A DNA stretch of 37,853 nt from contig MWFC01000021.1 of the NCBI GenBank assembly GCA_002071415.1, positions 1 through 37,853 on the forward strand, in the 5' to 3' direction. A model generated the notes under the pieces. The model was given only the letters and a program-made list of their open reading frames with translations, was not told the origin of the DNA and did no database searches. The DNA is from Bacteroidetes bacterium ADurb.Bin012. GTDB taxonomy: Bacteria > Bacteroidota > Bacteroidia > Bacteroidales > TTA-H9. How positions within the stretch are numbered: position 1 is the first letter of the stretch; each line of letters starts with the position of its first letter. The position numbers were made by a program, and so were the translations under genes. Positions 9,204 to 16,476 of this stretch are shown piece after piece.

Positions 9204-9581
9204 TCAGCGGGCAGCAATACATTCAATCTCGACGAGCACTCCTAAGGGCAGCTTAACTACTCCATAAGCCGCTCTGGCTGGAGGATCGGTTGTAAAATAT
9301 TGAGCGTAAACTTCGTTCATCTCCCCAAAATGTTCCATGTTGCTTAAAAGACAAGTACATTTTACCACATCCTTATAATCCAAGCTCGCCTCTTTTAAAA
9401 TGGCGCCTATGTTTCTCATGACCTGATGAGTTTGTTCTTTAATCCCTCCTTCTACTAACTGTCCCCTGGAAGAATCAATAGGTATTTGACCTGAAATAAA
9501 TAGGAAGCCATTCGCTTCGTTGGCCTGACTATAAGGACCTATAGCTTTGGGCGCTTCTTTAGATGAAATTATCCTTTTCAT
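9204..9581 (-). CDS. RidA family 2-iminobutanoate/2-iminopropanoate deaminase
   Basis: A 125-residue cytoplasmic protein of usual RidA length. RidA trimers hydrolyse reactive enamine/imine intermediates released by PLP enzymes such as threonine dehydratase, preventing damage. Family hallmarks are present: the KAIGPYSQA N-terminal segment (about residues 12-20), the FISGQIP strand, Arg103 in PPARAAY (equivalent to the substrate-carboxylate-binding arginine) and Glu120 in VEIECIA. Together these support the deaminase-competent RidA subfamily rather than an inactive Rid group. It stands alone between convergent and tandem neighbours, so the context adds nothing. Confidence 0.95.
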   Translation of the reverse strand: MKRIISSKEAPKAIGPYSQANEANGFLFISGQIPIDSSRGQLVEGGIKEQTHQVMRNIGAILKEASLDYKDVVKCTCLLSNMEHFGEMNEVYAQYFTTDPPARAAYGVVKLPLGVLVEIECIAAR

Positions 9582-9710
9582 TGTCTATATAAAATTTATT
9601 GGTGTATTTGTGAAAATATGATGATGAATTTTAATAAAGCTAATGAAACGCATAAAAATAAAAACATAATCTGATTTTAGGAAAAGGCGAATCGAAATTT
9701 AAATCTTCAA

Positions 9711-11648
9711 TCATTCTACATGGATTTTATCTTCATTTTTAGGCAAGATGATGCTAACATTATCAATAAATGCAGTTTCATTAGGATTAGTTTTCCAAAA
9801 ATAAATCTTTAAATGCCCGTCGGGTAGGAATTTTTTCAGGCTAACTTTCCCTTGAATTGGCTTCCAGTTGTCTTTTTGTATGGATAAAGTATCAGGGAAA
9901 AGCGGTAGATAAAGCTGGTGGTTGTCTTTGGTAGCATGAATAACCAAGCGGGTTGTATTTATTGAATTCGAAGAAGTTTCTTTCAGCCATGCTTTTATTT
10001 CGATTATGGCAAGCGAATCCTGAAAGGGAATGGAGCTACAAGAGGTATTTAATATTTCTGTAAATTCATCGGAAGATTCCATCTTCAAAGAAAATTCACC
10101 TTCGAAGGATTCTTCTTGGGAATGCCATTTATCAAAGGCGTCATGACCTTCGAAGCCGAGCCGCATAAAAAATATTTGGCCACTATTGGTATCGAAAAAC
10201 ACGGGAAATTGTGTTTGTGAAGTTTTTTCAAAAAGATATACCTTGAAATCATGGCCGCCCAATACTTTGAAAGGTGTTTCGGGTTCGAACGCTTTCAGGA
10301 GTTTAAAAGAGGAATCGGTAAGAATATTTTCCAAGGGAGTGCCTCCTTCGTTAGGGCCAAAATGGGCATCCCAAGCAAGCAATGCTCCTACAGGGATTTG
10401 ATCGGGTTTGATGGAAGTGAAATGTATCATCATTTTCCCTTCATCATCATTCATGGGATCTTTGTTAAGAAACAACGCAAATAAATTGTGATAATAATAT
10501 AATTTCTTGTTGGCCAAGCCATTTTCTTTTATCCATTCTGCAGCTTCGGCAATTACTTTTTCTTCGGCATAGGGACGAATAGGATAAGGATAAACCAATG
10601 TGGTGCGCACTAAGAGAATTAATACTAAAACCGCTGTAATAGCAGGAGGAATTTTAAATTTTTTGAGATAATTGATTAGTAGAGTATATCCTGCATGGCT
10701 AATAATGGAGGCAGCTGGCAAGACGGCCGCAATAACCCTGATTAACCCCAGACTATTACCCTTGCCCGACCACCATGAATAACTATGAGCTGCGTAATAT
10801 ATCAAGAAGCTTCCAGCTGTTATAATATAAACCCCTAAGTGATTCTCACCTAAATAAAGTTCTCCCTTCTTCTTTATAATTTGAAGTCCCCATCCTATCA
10901 ATCCTAACAAGAATAATGACGCCATCAGGTACCCCTGTATTTTGTCAGTATGGCGAATGAAATGAAGTAAACTGCCTTTGCCATAAATTTCTGTGGCACC
11001 CGACTGGTAAGGATTTTTATGATAGATCCACAGAAAATCCTTGAAAAGAAAATATCCGATGCAGCTAAAAATAAGATAACCGGTCAAAAGAAGAAGGATA
11101 TGAGGATATTTTCTATCGACTAAAAATGCTATAGCAACTACGGGTAGAATAACAAAGGCTTCGAGCCGTATAAAAGGAAGCAAACTGAACAAAATGGCCG
11201 AAAGAATATATTTTTTACTTATGTATGTATAAATACCCGCCATTAAAAACATGGCCATAGCGAGTTCGGTGAGAGGAGAGAATATTTGATTGAAGTACAA
11301 TGGTGTAAGAATAATGAACGGGATAGCTAACCATGGGTGTTGAAATTTCATTTTATCGGCCATCAGGTATCCCAGCCAGGCTGTAATTAAGGCCATTAAA
11401 ATTGAAAAGATTTTCATGCCCGAATATCCAAATTGTGCAAAGGGGGTGGCCAGAAGAGTAAAAAGCGGTCTTCCCCAAAGATCAAGAAGCCACTTGGGAT
11501 CGCTGGCAGCATGCCTTGCAATAAAATAATGAGTAAATGAATCTCCCTCTCCCCCAATCCCTGGCGATAAAAATGCTATGAGTAGGATAATGATTGCAAA
11601 AATTCCCAACAAAATGGCTGCAAGTATTCGATTTTTCTTCTCATGCAT
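9711..11648 (-). CDS. GT-C-type membrane glycosyltransferase (PMT/ArnT-like) with C-terminal beta domain
   Basis: A 645-residue polytopic protein. Residues about 8-28 form the first membrane helix. The first outer loop has GEGDSFTHYFIAR, with Asp36 at the position of the catalytic acidic residue of GT-C enzymes, which use polyprenyl-phosphate sugars. Ten or so further hydrophobic helices follow to about residue 350. The last third is soluble: after VIAEAAEWIKENGLANKKLYYY, a region near 480-640 (GFEGHDAFDKWHSQEESFEG, IIEIKAWLKET, AFIDNVSIILP) looks like a carbohydrate-binding-type beta-sandwich. The likely role is transfer of a sugar on the periplasmic face; donor and acceptor are unknown. On the minus strand TAAATTTG (11677-11670) matches the Bacteroidota -7 element and lies just upstream of the start. 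Confidence 0.75.
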   Translation of the reverse strand: MHEKKNRILAAILLGIFAIIILLIAFLSPGIGGEGDSFTHYFIARHAASDPKWLLDLWGRPLFTLLATPFAQFGYSGMKIFSILMALITAWLGYLMADKMKFQHPWLAIPFIILTPLYFNQIFSPLTELAMAMFLMAGIYTYISKKYILSAILFSLLPFIRLEAFVILPVVAIAFLVDRKYPHILLLLTGYLIFSCIGYFLFKDFLWIYHKNPYQSGATEIYGKGSLLHFIRHTDKIQGYLMASLFLLGLIGWGLQIIKKKGELYLGENHLGVYIITAGSFLIYYAAHSYSWWSGKGNSLGLIRVIAAVLPAASIISHAGYTLLINYLKKFKIPPAITAVLVLILLVRTTLVYPYPIRPYAEEKVIAEAAEWIKENGLANKKLYYYHNLFALFLNKDPMNDDEGKMMIHFTSIKPDQIPVGALLAWDAHFGPNEGGTPLENILTDSSFKLLKAFEPETPFKVLGGHDFKVYLFEKTSQTQFPVFFDTNSGQIFFMRLGFEGHDAFDKWHSQEESFEGEFSLKMESSDEFTEILNTSCSSIPFQDSLAIIEIKAWLKETSSNSINTTRLVIHATKDNHQLYLPLFPDTLSIQKDNWKPIQGKVSLKKFLPDGHLKIYFWKTNPNETAFIDNVSIILPKNEDKIHVE

Positions 11649-11669
11649 TTTAGATAGGTTACAGATTTA

Positions 11670-11677
11670 CAAATTTA
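11670..11677 (-). promoter_or_regulatory. Possible -7 promoter element for the GT-C gene
   Basis: TAAATTTG fits TAnnTTTG exactly and lies 22-29 bases upstream of the ATG at 11648. No clear TTTG/TTG -33 element is found 19-21 bases further upstream, so support is partial. Confidence 0.35.
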
Positions 11678-11844
11678 TGAATGTTTCATTAAACCCTAAA
11701 AATTCATTTCCTTTCGAAATATCAGACGGTATCGATTTTATAAGAGCAGAAGGAGTGGTCGAGAATGGAATTTTCGTCGAATTTCTACATAAAATCTATA
11801 AATAAACAGAGGATAAGAAGGAATTTTATTAATTTGATTTTCTA

Positions 11845-13137
11845 TTACCAGTCGGTTGTGTAGCTTTGGTTGTAGATGCGGTAGCTCATCAATTCGCCTG
11901 TGGCGGAAGATCTGTAGTAAATATAGCCCGAAACCACGGGAAGGGTCTTCCCTAAAGCCGAGGTTTCATTTATATTAATTGGCTGATTGATGTTCAGTCT
12001 TAGATTATGGCTACCTTTCCCCTTGAAATTTTGTTGGATATTATCGATGATAATAGGAGCCAAGCCTTTCCATTCTAAAACAACTTTCTCGATGGTAAAG
12101 GGAGAATCGTATTTTGAATGGATTGTAAGATCGAGAATGGATTTGGTAACCATTTCGTTTTCTTTGAGGATGGTTTTAAAATGTAAGGGGTCGCTCACAA
12201 AAATAGAGGTTTTGTTAGCGGCTACATCGAAATAGAACTGTTTTTGCACATCGGTTGTTCCGAAGCGGTATTTTACGAGGATATTGTTTTCGGGGTCTTC
12301 GTAACAATTCTCGTAATCGTATTTAATGATGACATTGTCGGCATTATTGATAACTGAACCAATTCTTGCACATTCCGATTTCACGATGGGTTTTTTAGAA
12401 GTTGAGATGGGGCGGTTGCCTAAACGGAGGCAATACTTCAATTCGCCCAATTTGTTTTCCAGTTCTACCAGTTCGATGGAATTCAAAAGTGAGCGATATT
12501 GCGATATTCCCAAATTACACTGATCCTGACGTGCATCCATAAAGTAATCTTTCAGACTGGCCAATTGAGCCATGTTGCCTTCTATTTGTTCCACGGTTTG
12601 TACCGAATCGATTTGTTCCAGAAGACTTTCGAGTTGGAAGGTCAATTTTCTGTCGTACAATCTGAAATCGCTCACCAGTTTTTTGAGTTCGAATTCGGAG
12701 AAAGGGTATTTGATGTGATAGATATAAGTGATGGTTTTATTAGGTCGTTGAAGCTTTTCCCAATAATATTCTTCGGCCTTCGAGAGTGAAATGCCCTGCA
12801 AAAAAGGTACCTTTCCCGATTGAGTGTTGGTAGTGGAGGCATATTTCTCTAAGAATAAATTCACGTTGTTATTGTAATTGGCTTCTTCTTTATACATGGT
12901 GGAAGTTGACTTGACATTTTCGGCAACTGCCGATACGATTTGTTCTTTTATGGAGGTAAGGGCACTTTGTTGGGCAGACTGGATGTCAGCGCCAGTTCCG
13001 GAAGCAATGATATAATCTTTTGCAAGTCCATTAACCCATTTGGGTTTTTTCCCGCTTTTTTCCAGAACCTTGTCTTGTGCATACGACGAAAAGACCAATA
13101 ACATCAATGTTGCTCCTAAGAATAGAGTTTTTTTCAT
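11845..13137 (-). CDS. LPP20-like exported protein, last gene of the six-gene envelope cluster
   Basis: The start at 13137 gives MKKTLFLGATLMLLVFSSYAQ, a clean signal peptide; an in-frame ATG at 13161 would add eight non-signal residues. The mature protein is about 410 residues. The first domain (PKWVNGLAKDYIIASGTGAD followed by an Ala-rich helix, IQSAQQSALTSIKEQIVSAV) is typical of the LPP20 fold, with GTG then a helix carrying AxxxA spacings. The middle (residues about 150-230) is helical and may be a coiled coil (FELKKLVSDFRLYDRKLTFQL). The C-terminal half is predicted beta-rich and unrecognised (YDYENCYEDPENNILVKYRF; IYYRSSATGELMSYRIYNQS). There is no lipobox, so it is probably periplasmic or surface-associated. 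Function unknown. It is separated by 105 bases from the next gene upstream in the cluster. Confidence 0.75.
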   Translation of the reverse strand: MKKTLFLGATLMLLVFSSYAQDKVLEKSGKKPKWVNGLAKDYIIASGTGADIQSAQQSALTSIKEQIVSAVAENVKSTSTMYKEEANYNNNVNLFLEKYASTTNTQSGKVPFLQGISLSKAEEYYWEKLQRPNKTITYIYHIKYPFSEFELKKLVSDFRLYDRKLTFQLESLLEQIDSVQTVEQIEGNMAQLASLKDYFMDARQDQCNLGISQYRSLLNSIELVELENKLGELKYCLRLGNRPISTSKKPIVKSECARIGSVINNADNVIIKYDYENCYEDPENNILVKYRFGTTDVQKQFYFDVAANKTSIFVSDPLHFKTILKENEMVTKSILDLTIHSKYDSPFTIEKVVLEWKGLAPIIIDNIQQNFKGKGSHNLRLNINQPININETSALGKTLPVVSGYIYYRSSATGELMSYRIYNQSYTTDW

Positions 13138-13242
13138 AGAAGATTGAATTTTCATAATCAAACAAATAAAATTTCAAATGATGATGCAAATGGAAAATCA
13201 GCAACCCGGAATGAGCTGCTGATTTTCGGTGAATGAAATTAT

Positions 13243-13821
13243 TCAGGGACGTTCGCTTTCGAGTTTTTTCATTTCTTCGTTAAAGACTTGTTCGAATTTC
13301 ATTTTGTCGTAGTCAACCTGAAGTTTTTTATCCTTCGAAACTCTATTGGCAATGTTGTTCAGAACCTCATCTTTAGATACCTGCACTGCGGTGAACACTT
13401 GAAACTTTCCGTCTTTCATTTGGGTGGTTTTGTAGCAAGCAACCTCCACATTGTTCAATTGCTGATTAACTACTTCGCGGGTGAGTTGTTCGAATTTTTG
13501 TTCGAACTCCGAACTTGCATCGAATTGGCGTTCGTTTACATATCTTTCGGACACGGATTTAAGGGTAGTATTGATGCTTTGGGCTAAATTGGTGTTGGCA
13601 TCCATTTTGGCTTTGTTGCGTGCAGTACTTAAATCAATACTGATGCCATTGCCTGTACCCCTGAAGTATTTAGAATCGGTATGAAATTCTTCATCACTGC
13701 AAGGAACGATAACTTCCTTACCAAATGTAGAATCTACTGTTTTTTTGGAACTCTTGCATCCTGCCAGCGTTACTGCAAAAAGAAATGCACCGGCTACTAA
13801 AATCGTACTTTTCATCTTCAT
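13243..13821 (-). CDS. LPP20-like lipoprotein in the six-gene envelope cluster
   Basis: A 192-residue protein with a lipoprotein signal: MKMKSTILVAGAFLFAVTLAGC, Cys22 in LAGC. Residues about 50-95 (YFRGTGNGISIDLSTARNKA and the following helix) show the same GTG-x-helix pattern as the LPP20 domain of its neighbour. A strand near residue 140 (FQVFTAVQVSKDEVLNNIAN) is typical of the end of that fold. The C-terminus is a charged helix (KLQVDYDKMKFEQVFNEEMKKLESERP). It is membrane-anchored by lipid; the residues after Cys22 (KSSKK) do not look like the acidic surface-export signal known in some Bacteroidota, so an inner-facing position is more likely. Function unknown. It is one of two LPP20-like members of the cluster. 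Confidence 0.75.
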   Translation of the reverse strand: MKMKSTILVAGAFLFAVTLAGCKSSKKTVDSTFGKEVIVPCSDEEFHTDSKYFRGTGNGISIDLSTARNKAKMDANTNLAQSINTTLKSVSERYVNERQFDASSEFEQKFEQLTREVVNQQLNNVEVACYKTTQMKDGKFQVFTAVQVSKDEVLNNIANRVSKDKKLQVDYDKMKFEQVFNEEMKKLESERP

Positions 13822-13890
13822 AGTTGTTAAGTTTAATTTGAAATGTTGGTTGATAAATTAATTGATTTATTTAATAAAGGTTTATTAAGG

Positions 13891-14862
13891 TTATTTTTTG
13901 ATGTAAATCCAGCTCCAATCCCAGTTAAAATAGGGTGCTGCACCCCAATAAGCCCAGCTTTTAGCAACTTCCTTTACGGCCTGAATCATCATTTTGTCTT
14001 TTTCGATAGAGTCGTCGTATTTTTTCATTTTGAACTGCCAAACATTAGCACCATCGGCAATTTGTTTCTGGGTTATCTGGTCGGCTAATTGTGAAGCTTC
14101 TTTGTAGCATTGCATATCGGGTGTTATTTTTCCGAGGTATTCGGCGGCTCTGTCCACGTCCATATTAGCCCAGGAGGCTCTTGCACCCGAGAGATACTCG
14201 GTGCACTTGTAGTCAGCATATTGTTTGTAGATGTCGATGGAAAGGTCCATACATTTGTCATAGCATTCACGGCAAACATCAGGAACGGAGAGGAGAACAA
14301 AGAGAGCTTCCTCGTATTGCTTTTGTCCTGCTAAAGCTTGAGCATTTTTAAGTACAACGTCACACTGTGAATTATAGAATTCGATAATTTTTTCCTTGCC
14401 TCTTTCTATAAAACCTTTGAATTGACCTGCTTTTACATTAATTCCACGAATGGCTTGTATATAAGCTTTGTCTTCGGTTTGCCCTACTCCTTTCACCTGA
14501 ATACTGGTTTGGCTGAAGATATTCTGGCTAAGTGCATCCACGATGTAGAAAGTAATATCGAGTGTAAGGGCTTGCATAGGGGGTGCCGTAGGTGTAATTT
14601 CCTTTTCGAGTACATTGATTAGAGGGATCATACAAAATCTGGGGTTAACCGGCGTAGCGCCTAGTCCATTTTGGACGACAATTTGTTCCATTTTGTTTAC
14701 TAGAAGCTGATGAGCCGATAGGGGTATTCCTTCTGCCTGATTGGGAACAATAGCTGCAATCGCCAATCTGCCCAAATCGTCAGTCTTCCCCAGATAATTT
14801 TGCGCATTCAGGTTATAAATGAACCCGAATGCTATTATAAAAAAGATTATTCGTTTTTTCAT
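13891..14862 (-). CDS. Exported protein of unknown function with Cys-rich helical region, envelope cluster
   Basis: A 323-residue protein with signal peptide MKKRIIFFIIAFGFIYNLNAQ. The N-terminal domain (LGRLAIAAIVPNQAEGIPLS, then ALTLDITFYIVDALSQNIFS, then SIQVKGVGQTEDKAYIQAIR) has a strand-strand-helix order that recalls CsgG/LPP20-type domains, but this is a weak structural impression. A helical repeat-like region follows with paired cysteines (YNSQCDVVLKNAQAL; VPDVCRECYDKCMDLSI; YADYKCTEYL; MQCYKEASQLADQI), suggesting TPR-like helices and perhaps disulfides in the periplasm. The end is aromatic (WAYWGAAPYFNWDWSWIY). I know no characterised homologue. Gaps of 69 and 96 bases separate it from its co-directional neighbours. 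Confidence 0.7.
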   Translation of the reverse strand: MKKRIIFFIIAFGFIYNLNAQNYLGKTDDLGRLAIAAIVPNQAEGIPLSAHQLLVNKMEQIVVQNGLGATPVNPRFCMIPLINVLEKEITPTAPPMQALTLDITFYIVDALSQNIFSQTSIQVKGVGQTEDKAYIQAIRGINVKAGQFKGFIERGKEKIIEFYNSQCDVVLKNAQALAGQKQYEEALFVLLSVPDVCRECYDKCMDLSIDIYKQYADYKCTEYLSGARASWANMDVDRAAEYLGKITPDMQCYKEASQLADQITQKQIADGANVWQFKMKKYDDSIEKDKMMIQAVKEVAKSWAYWGAAPYFNWDWSWIYIKK

Positions 14863-14958
14863 CGTATCATGATTTGTTATCCTAAAAAGAGTTCAAAAAC
14901 CTACCTGATTAAGCCTTTTTTATTTTGGAGCATTTTCAAGTAGGTTTATTTTTATTTT

Positions 14959-15918
14959 TTATTTCTCACCTAATATGAGCCATGCTTCTCCTAAGCCTCT
15001 GAGATAAAGTTTGGAAGGAACGCCCAATTCGTTGAGATATTTACGTAAATCGCTCACGAACGAACGAGTATCTACAGCACGTTCACGGCCTCTTTCATCG
15101 GTTCGCATCATAGGAATTCTCACTTGTTCAAATTTCATGAAGTTTTCACTCGCATCGGAGAGATTAAAGCGGCCTTGGACGCAGTTATCGAAGAACCAAT
15201 CTTCGATGATTTCGGATAATTCTTTTGAATCGGGGCCAAATTCTGATTCAAGGTTTTGTCCCCAGTTAGCCCAAACTTTGACCATCACTTTCACTTCACG
15301 GCCATTGGCAAACATGTCATCGAAATGGCGCATCAGGCCAGCATTAAAATTATCCATGTGGCTTAACACGGCTTCTTCGAGCAGAAGTTCGGGTGATGCC
15401 GCAGTTGAAGGATTTCCTGCTCCTGCTACACCGGTTACTTGCTTGGCAGTATAAGCATCCAGACCTTTGAGGTTGAAAACGATATATTTTTGAGGTCCTT
15501 GGCGTTTAATATCGAAATCGAGATCGAGAATGATATCGGCTTTGGCAACCCGTTTCAAGGCATCGATAGGACTTTCGGCCATTTCCGAACCCGAACTCGA
15601 GCTTGTAAGCATAGAAGATTCGGCACGTTCTTGTTCCAGATTTTTGAGTTCTTGTTCCAGATCTTTTAGTGGAAACCCTCTGTCGGCCATAATCTGGCCC
15701 ATCTTGGTAATGACTAAGCGTAAGTCAGGATCTGATTGCAGAGCAGCCTTATAATCTGGAAGCGTTTGGGTCATGCCTTGGTTCTGAAAAACCATTTTGT
15801 ATCCCCGGCTAATGCAGTATTGGTCGCTGGGAACCACCATAAGCACAGGTTTCTTGGCCTGTCCAAATCCTGTGAGTACGGAAAGAATAAAAATAAAAGT
15901 GAATGTTAATTTCTTCAT
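14959..15918 (-). CDS. DUF6175-like exported protein, envelope cluster
   Basis: A 319-residue protein with signal peptide MKKLTFTFIFILSVLTGFGQ. The mature start (KPVLMVVPSDQYCISRGYKM), LPDYKAALQSDPDLRLVITK and MADRGFPLKDLEQEL resemble the Bacteroidota family I remember as DUF6175; the number should be confirmed by a profile search. A Ser-rich linker (SSMLTSSSSGSE) precedes a domain with ADIILDLDFDIKRQGPQKYI and FNLKGLDAYTAKQVTG, whose strand-turn-strand order is similar to CsgG-like proteins. The last third (VMVKVWANWGQNLESEFG; FDNCVQGRFNLSDASENFM) is globular. There is no lipobox. Only 15 bases separate it from the next gene upstream, arguing for cotranscription. Function unknown. Confidence 0.72.
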   Translation of the reverse strand: MKKLTFTFIFILSVLTGFGQAKKPVLMVVPSDQYCISRGYKMVFQNQGMTQTLPDYKAALQSDPDLRLVITKMGQIMADRGFPLKDLEQELKNLEQERAESSMLTSSSSGSEMAESPIDALKRVAKADIILDLDFDIKRQGPQKYIVFNLKGLDAYTAKQVTGVAGAGNPSTAASPELLLEEAVLSHMDNFNAGLMRHFDDMFANGREVKVMVKVWANWGQNLESEFGPDSKELSEIIEDWFFDNCVQGRFNLSDASENFMKFEQVRIPMMRTDERGRERAVDTRSFVSDLRKYLNELGVPSKLYLRGLGEAWLILGEK

Positions 15919-15933
15919 AAAACGATTTGATTT

Positions 15934-16452
15934 TTAAAATCCAGAATCTAATCTGCGGGCAATGCCATCGGCTTCTAATTGTTTACGCAAAGCGTCGTAC
16001 ATTACCTGCACATAAATGGCAACCTTGTATCCTTTTTTGAGTTTGATGCGGTCTTCGGCTGCAGGGTCTCCGTCGTTGGTTACGGCGATGTATTGAAGGT
16101 ATTTACCTCCTATTTTGAAGAATTCATCGAAATAATCGGCATAAGTAACTTCGGCATTGGGCTGTGAACATATTGGAGGTGTGGGTGCCGAACCGGCTCC
16201 ACCCGGCAGACCTTTGAAGATACAGGCAGCAACTGCAGCTTCTTTGGCATTCATTACTGCTGCATTCACATCTTTTCCATAACCCCATACCTTGAAAACT
16301 TTTGTGCCATCTTGGCCAACGCCAACGGGCTCAATTTCATAATTGTACTGGCTGCTGTAAAGTATCTTACGCTCCTTGCGCGATTGAGCACTCGCAGTAA
16401 CAACCATCAAACTGACCAATACTAGTGATAGGGTAAGTGATTTTGTTTTCAT
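15934..16452 (-). CDS. Small exported protein of unknown function, envelope cluster
   Basis: The start at 16452 gives 172 residues and signal peptide MKTKSLTLSLVLVSLMVVTASAQ; an in-frame ATG at 16458 adds two residues. The mature protein contains VFKVWGYGKDVNAAVMNAKE and EAAVAACIF, a strand then G-x-G then Ala-rich helix, the same order seen in the LPP20-like members of the cluster. A Gly/Pro-rich loop follows (GLPGGAGSAPTPPICSQPN), then YADYFDEFFKIGGKYLQYIA and a final strand (YKVAIYVQVMYDALRKQLEA). It has the size and order of a single compact alpha/beta domain. The upstream barrel gene ends 24 bases before this start and the downstream gene starts 15 bases after its stop, so this is an operon. 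Confidence 0.72.
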   Translation of the reverse strand: MKTKSLTLSLVLVSLMVVTASAQSRKERKILYSSQYNYEIEPVGVGQDGTKVFKVWGYGKDVNAAVMNAKEAAVAACIFKGLPGGAGSAPTPPICSQPNAEVTYADYFDEFFKIGGKYLQYIAVTNDGDPAAEDRIKLKKGYKVAIYVQVMYDALRKQLEADGIARRLDSGF

Positions 16453-16476
16453 AAGCATAATCCGTTTATATTTAGG

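Noticed and set aside
14897..14947. Stem AAACCTAC/GTAGGTTT between two genes of the envelope cluster as a terminator
   Set aside because: Only 8 pairs with a 35-base AT-rich loop; too weak to claim transcription stops inside the cluster.
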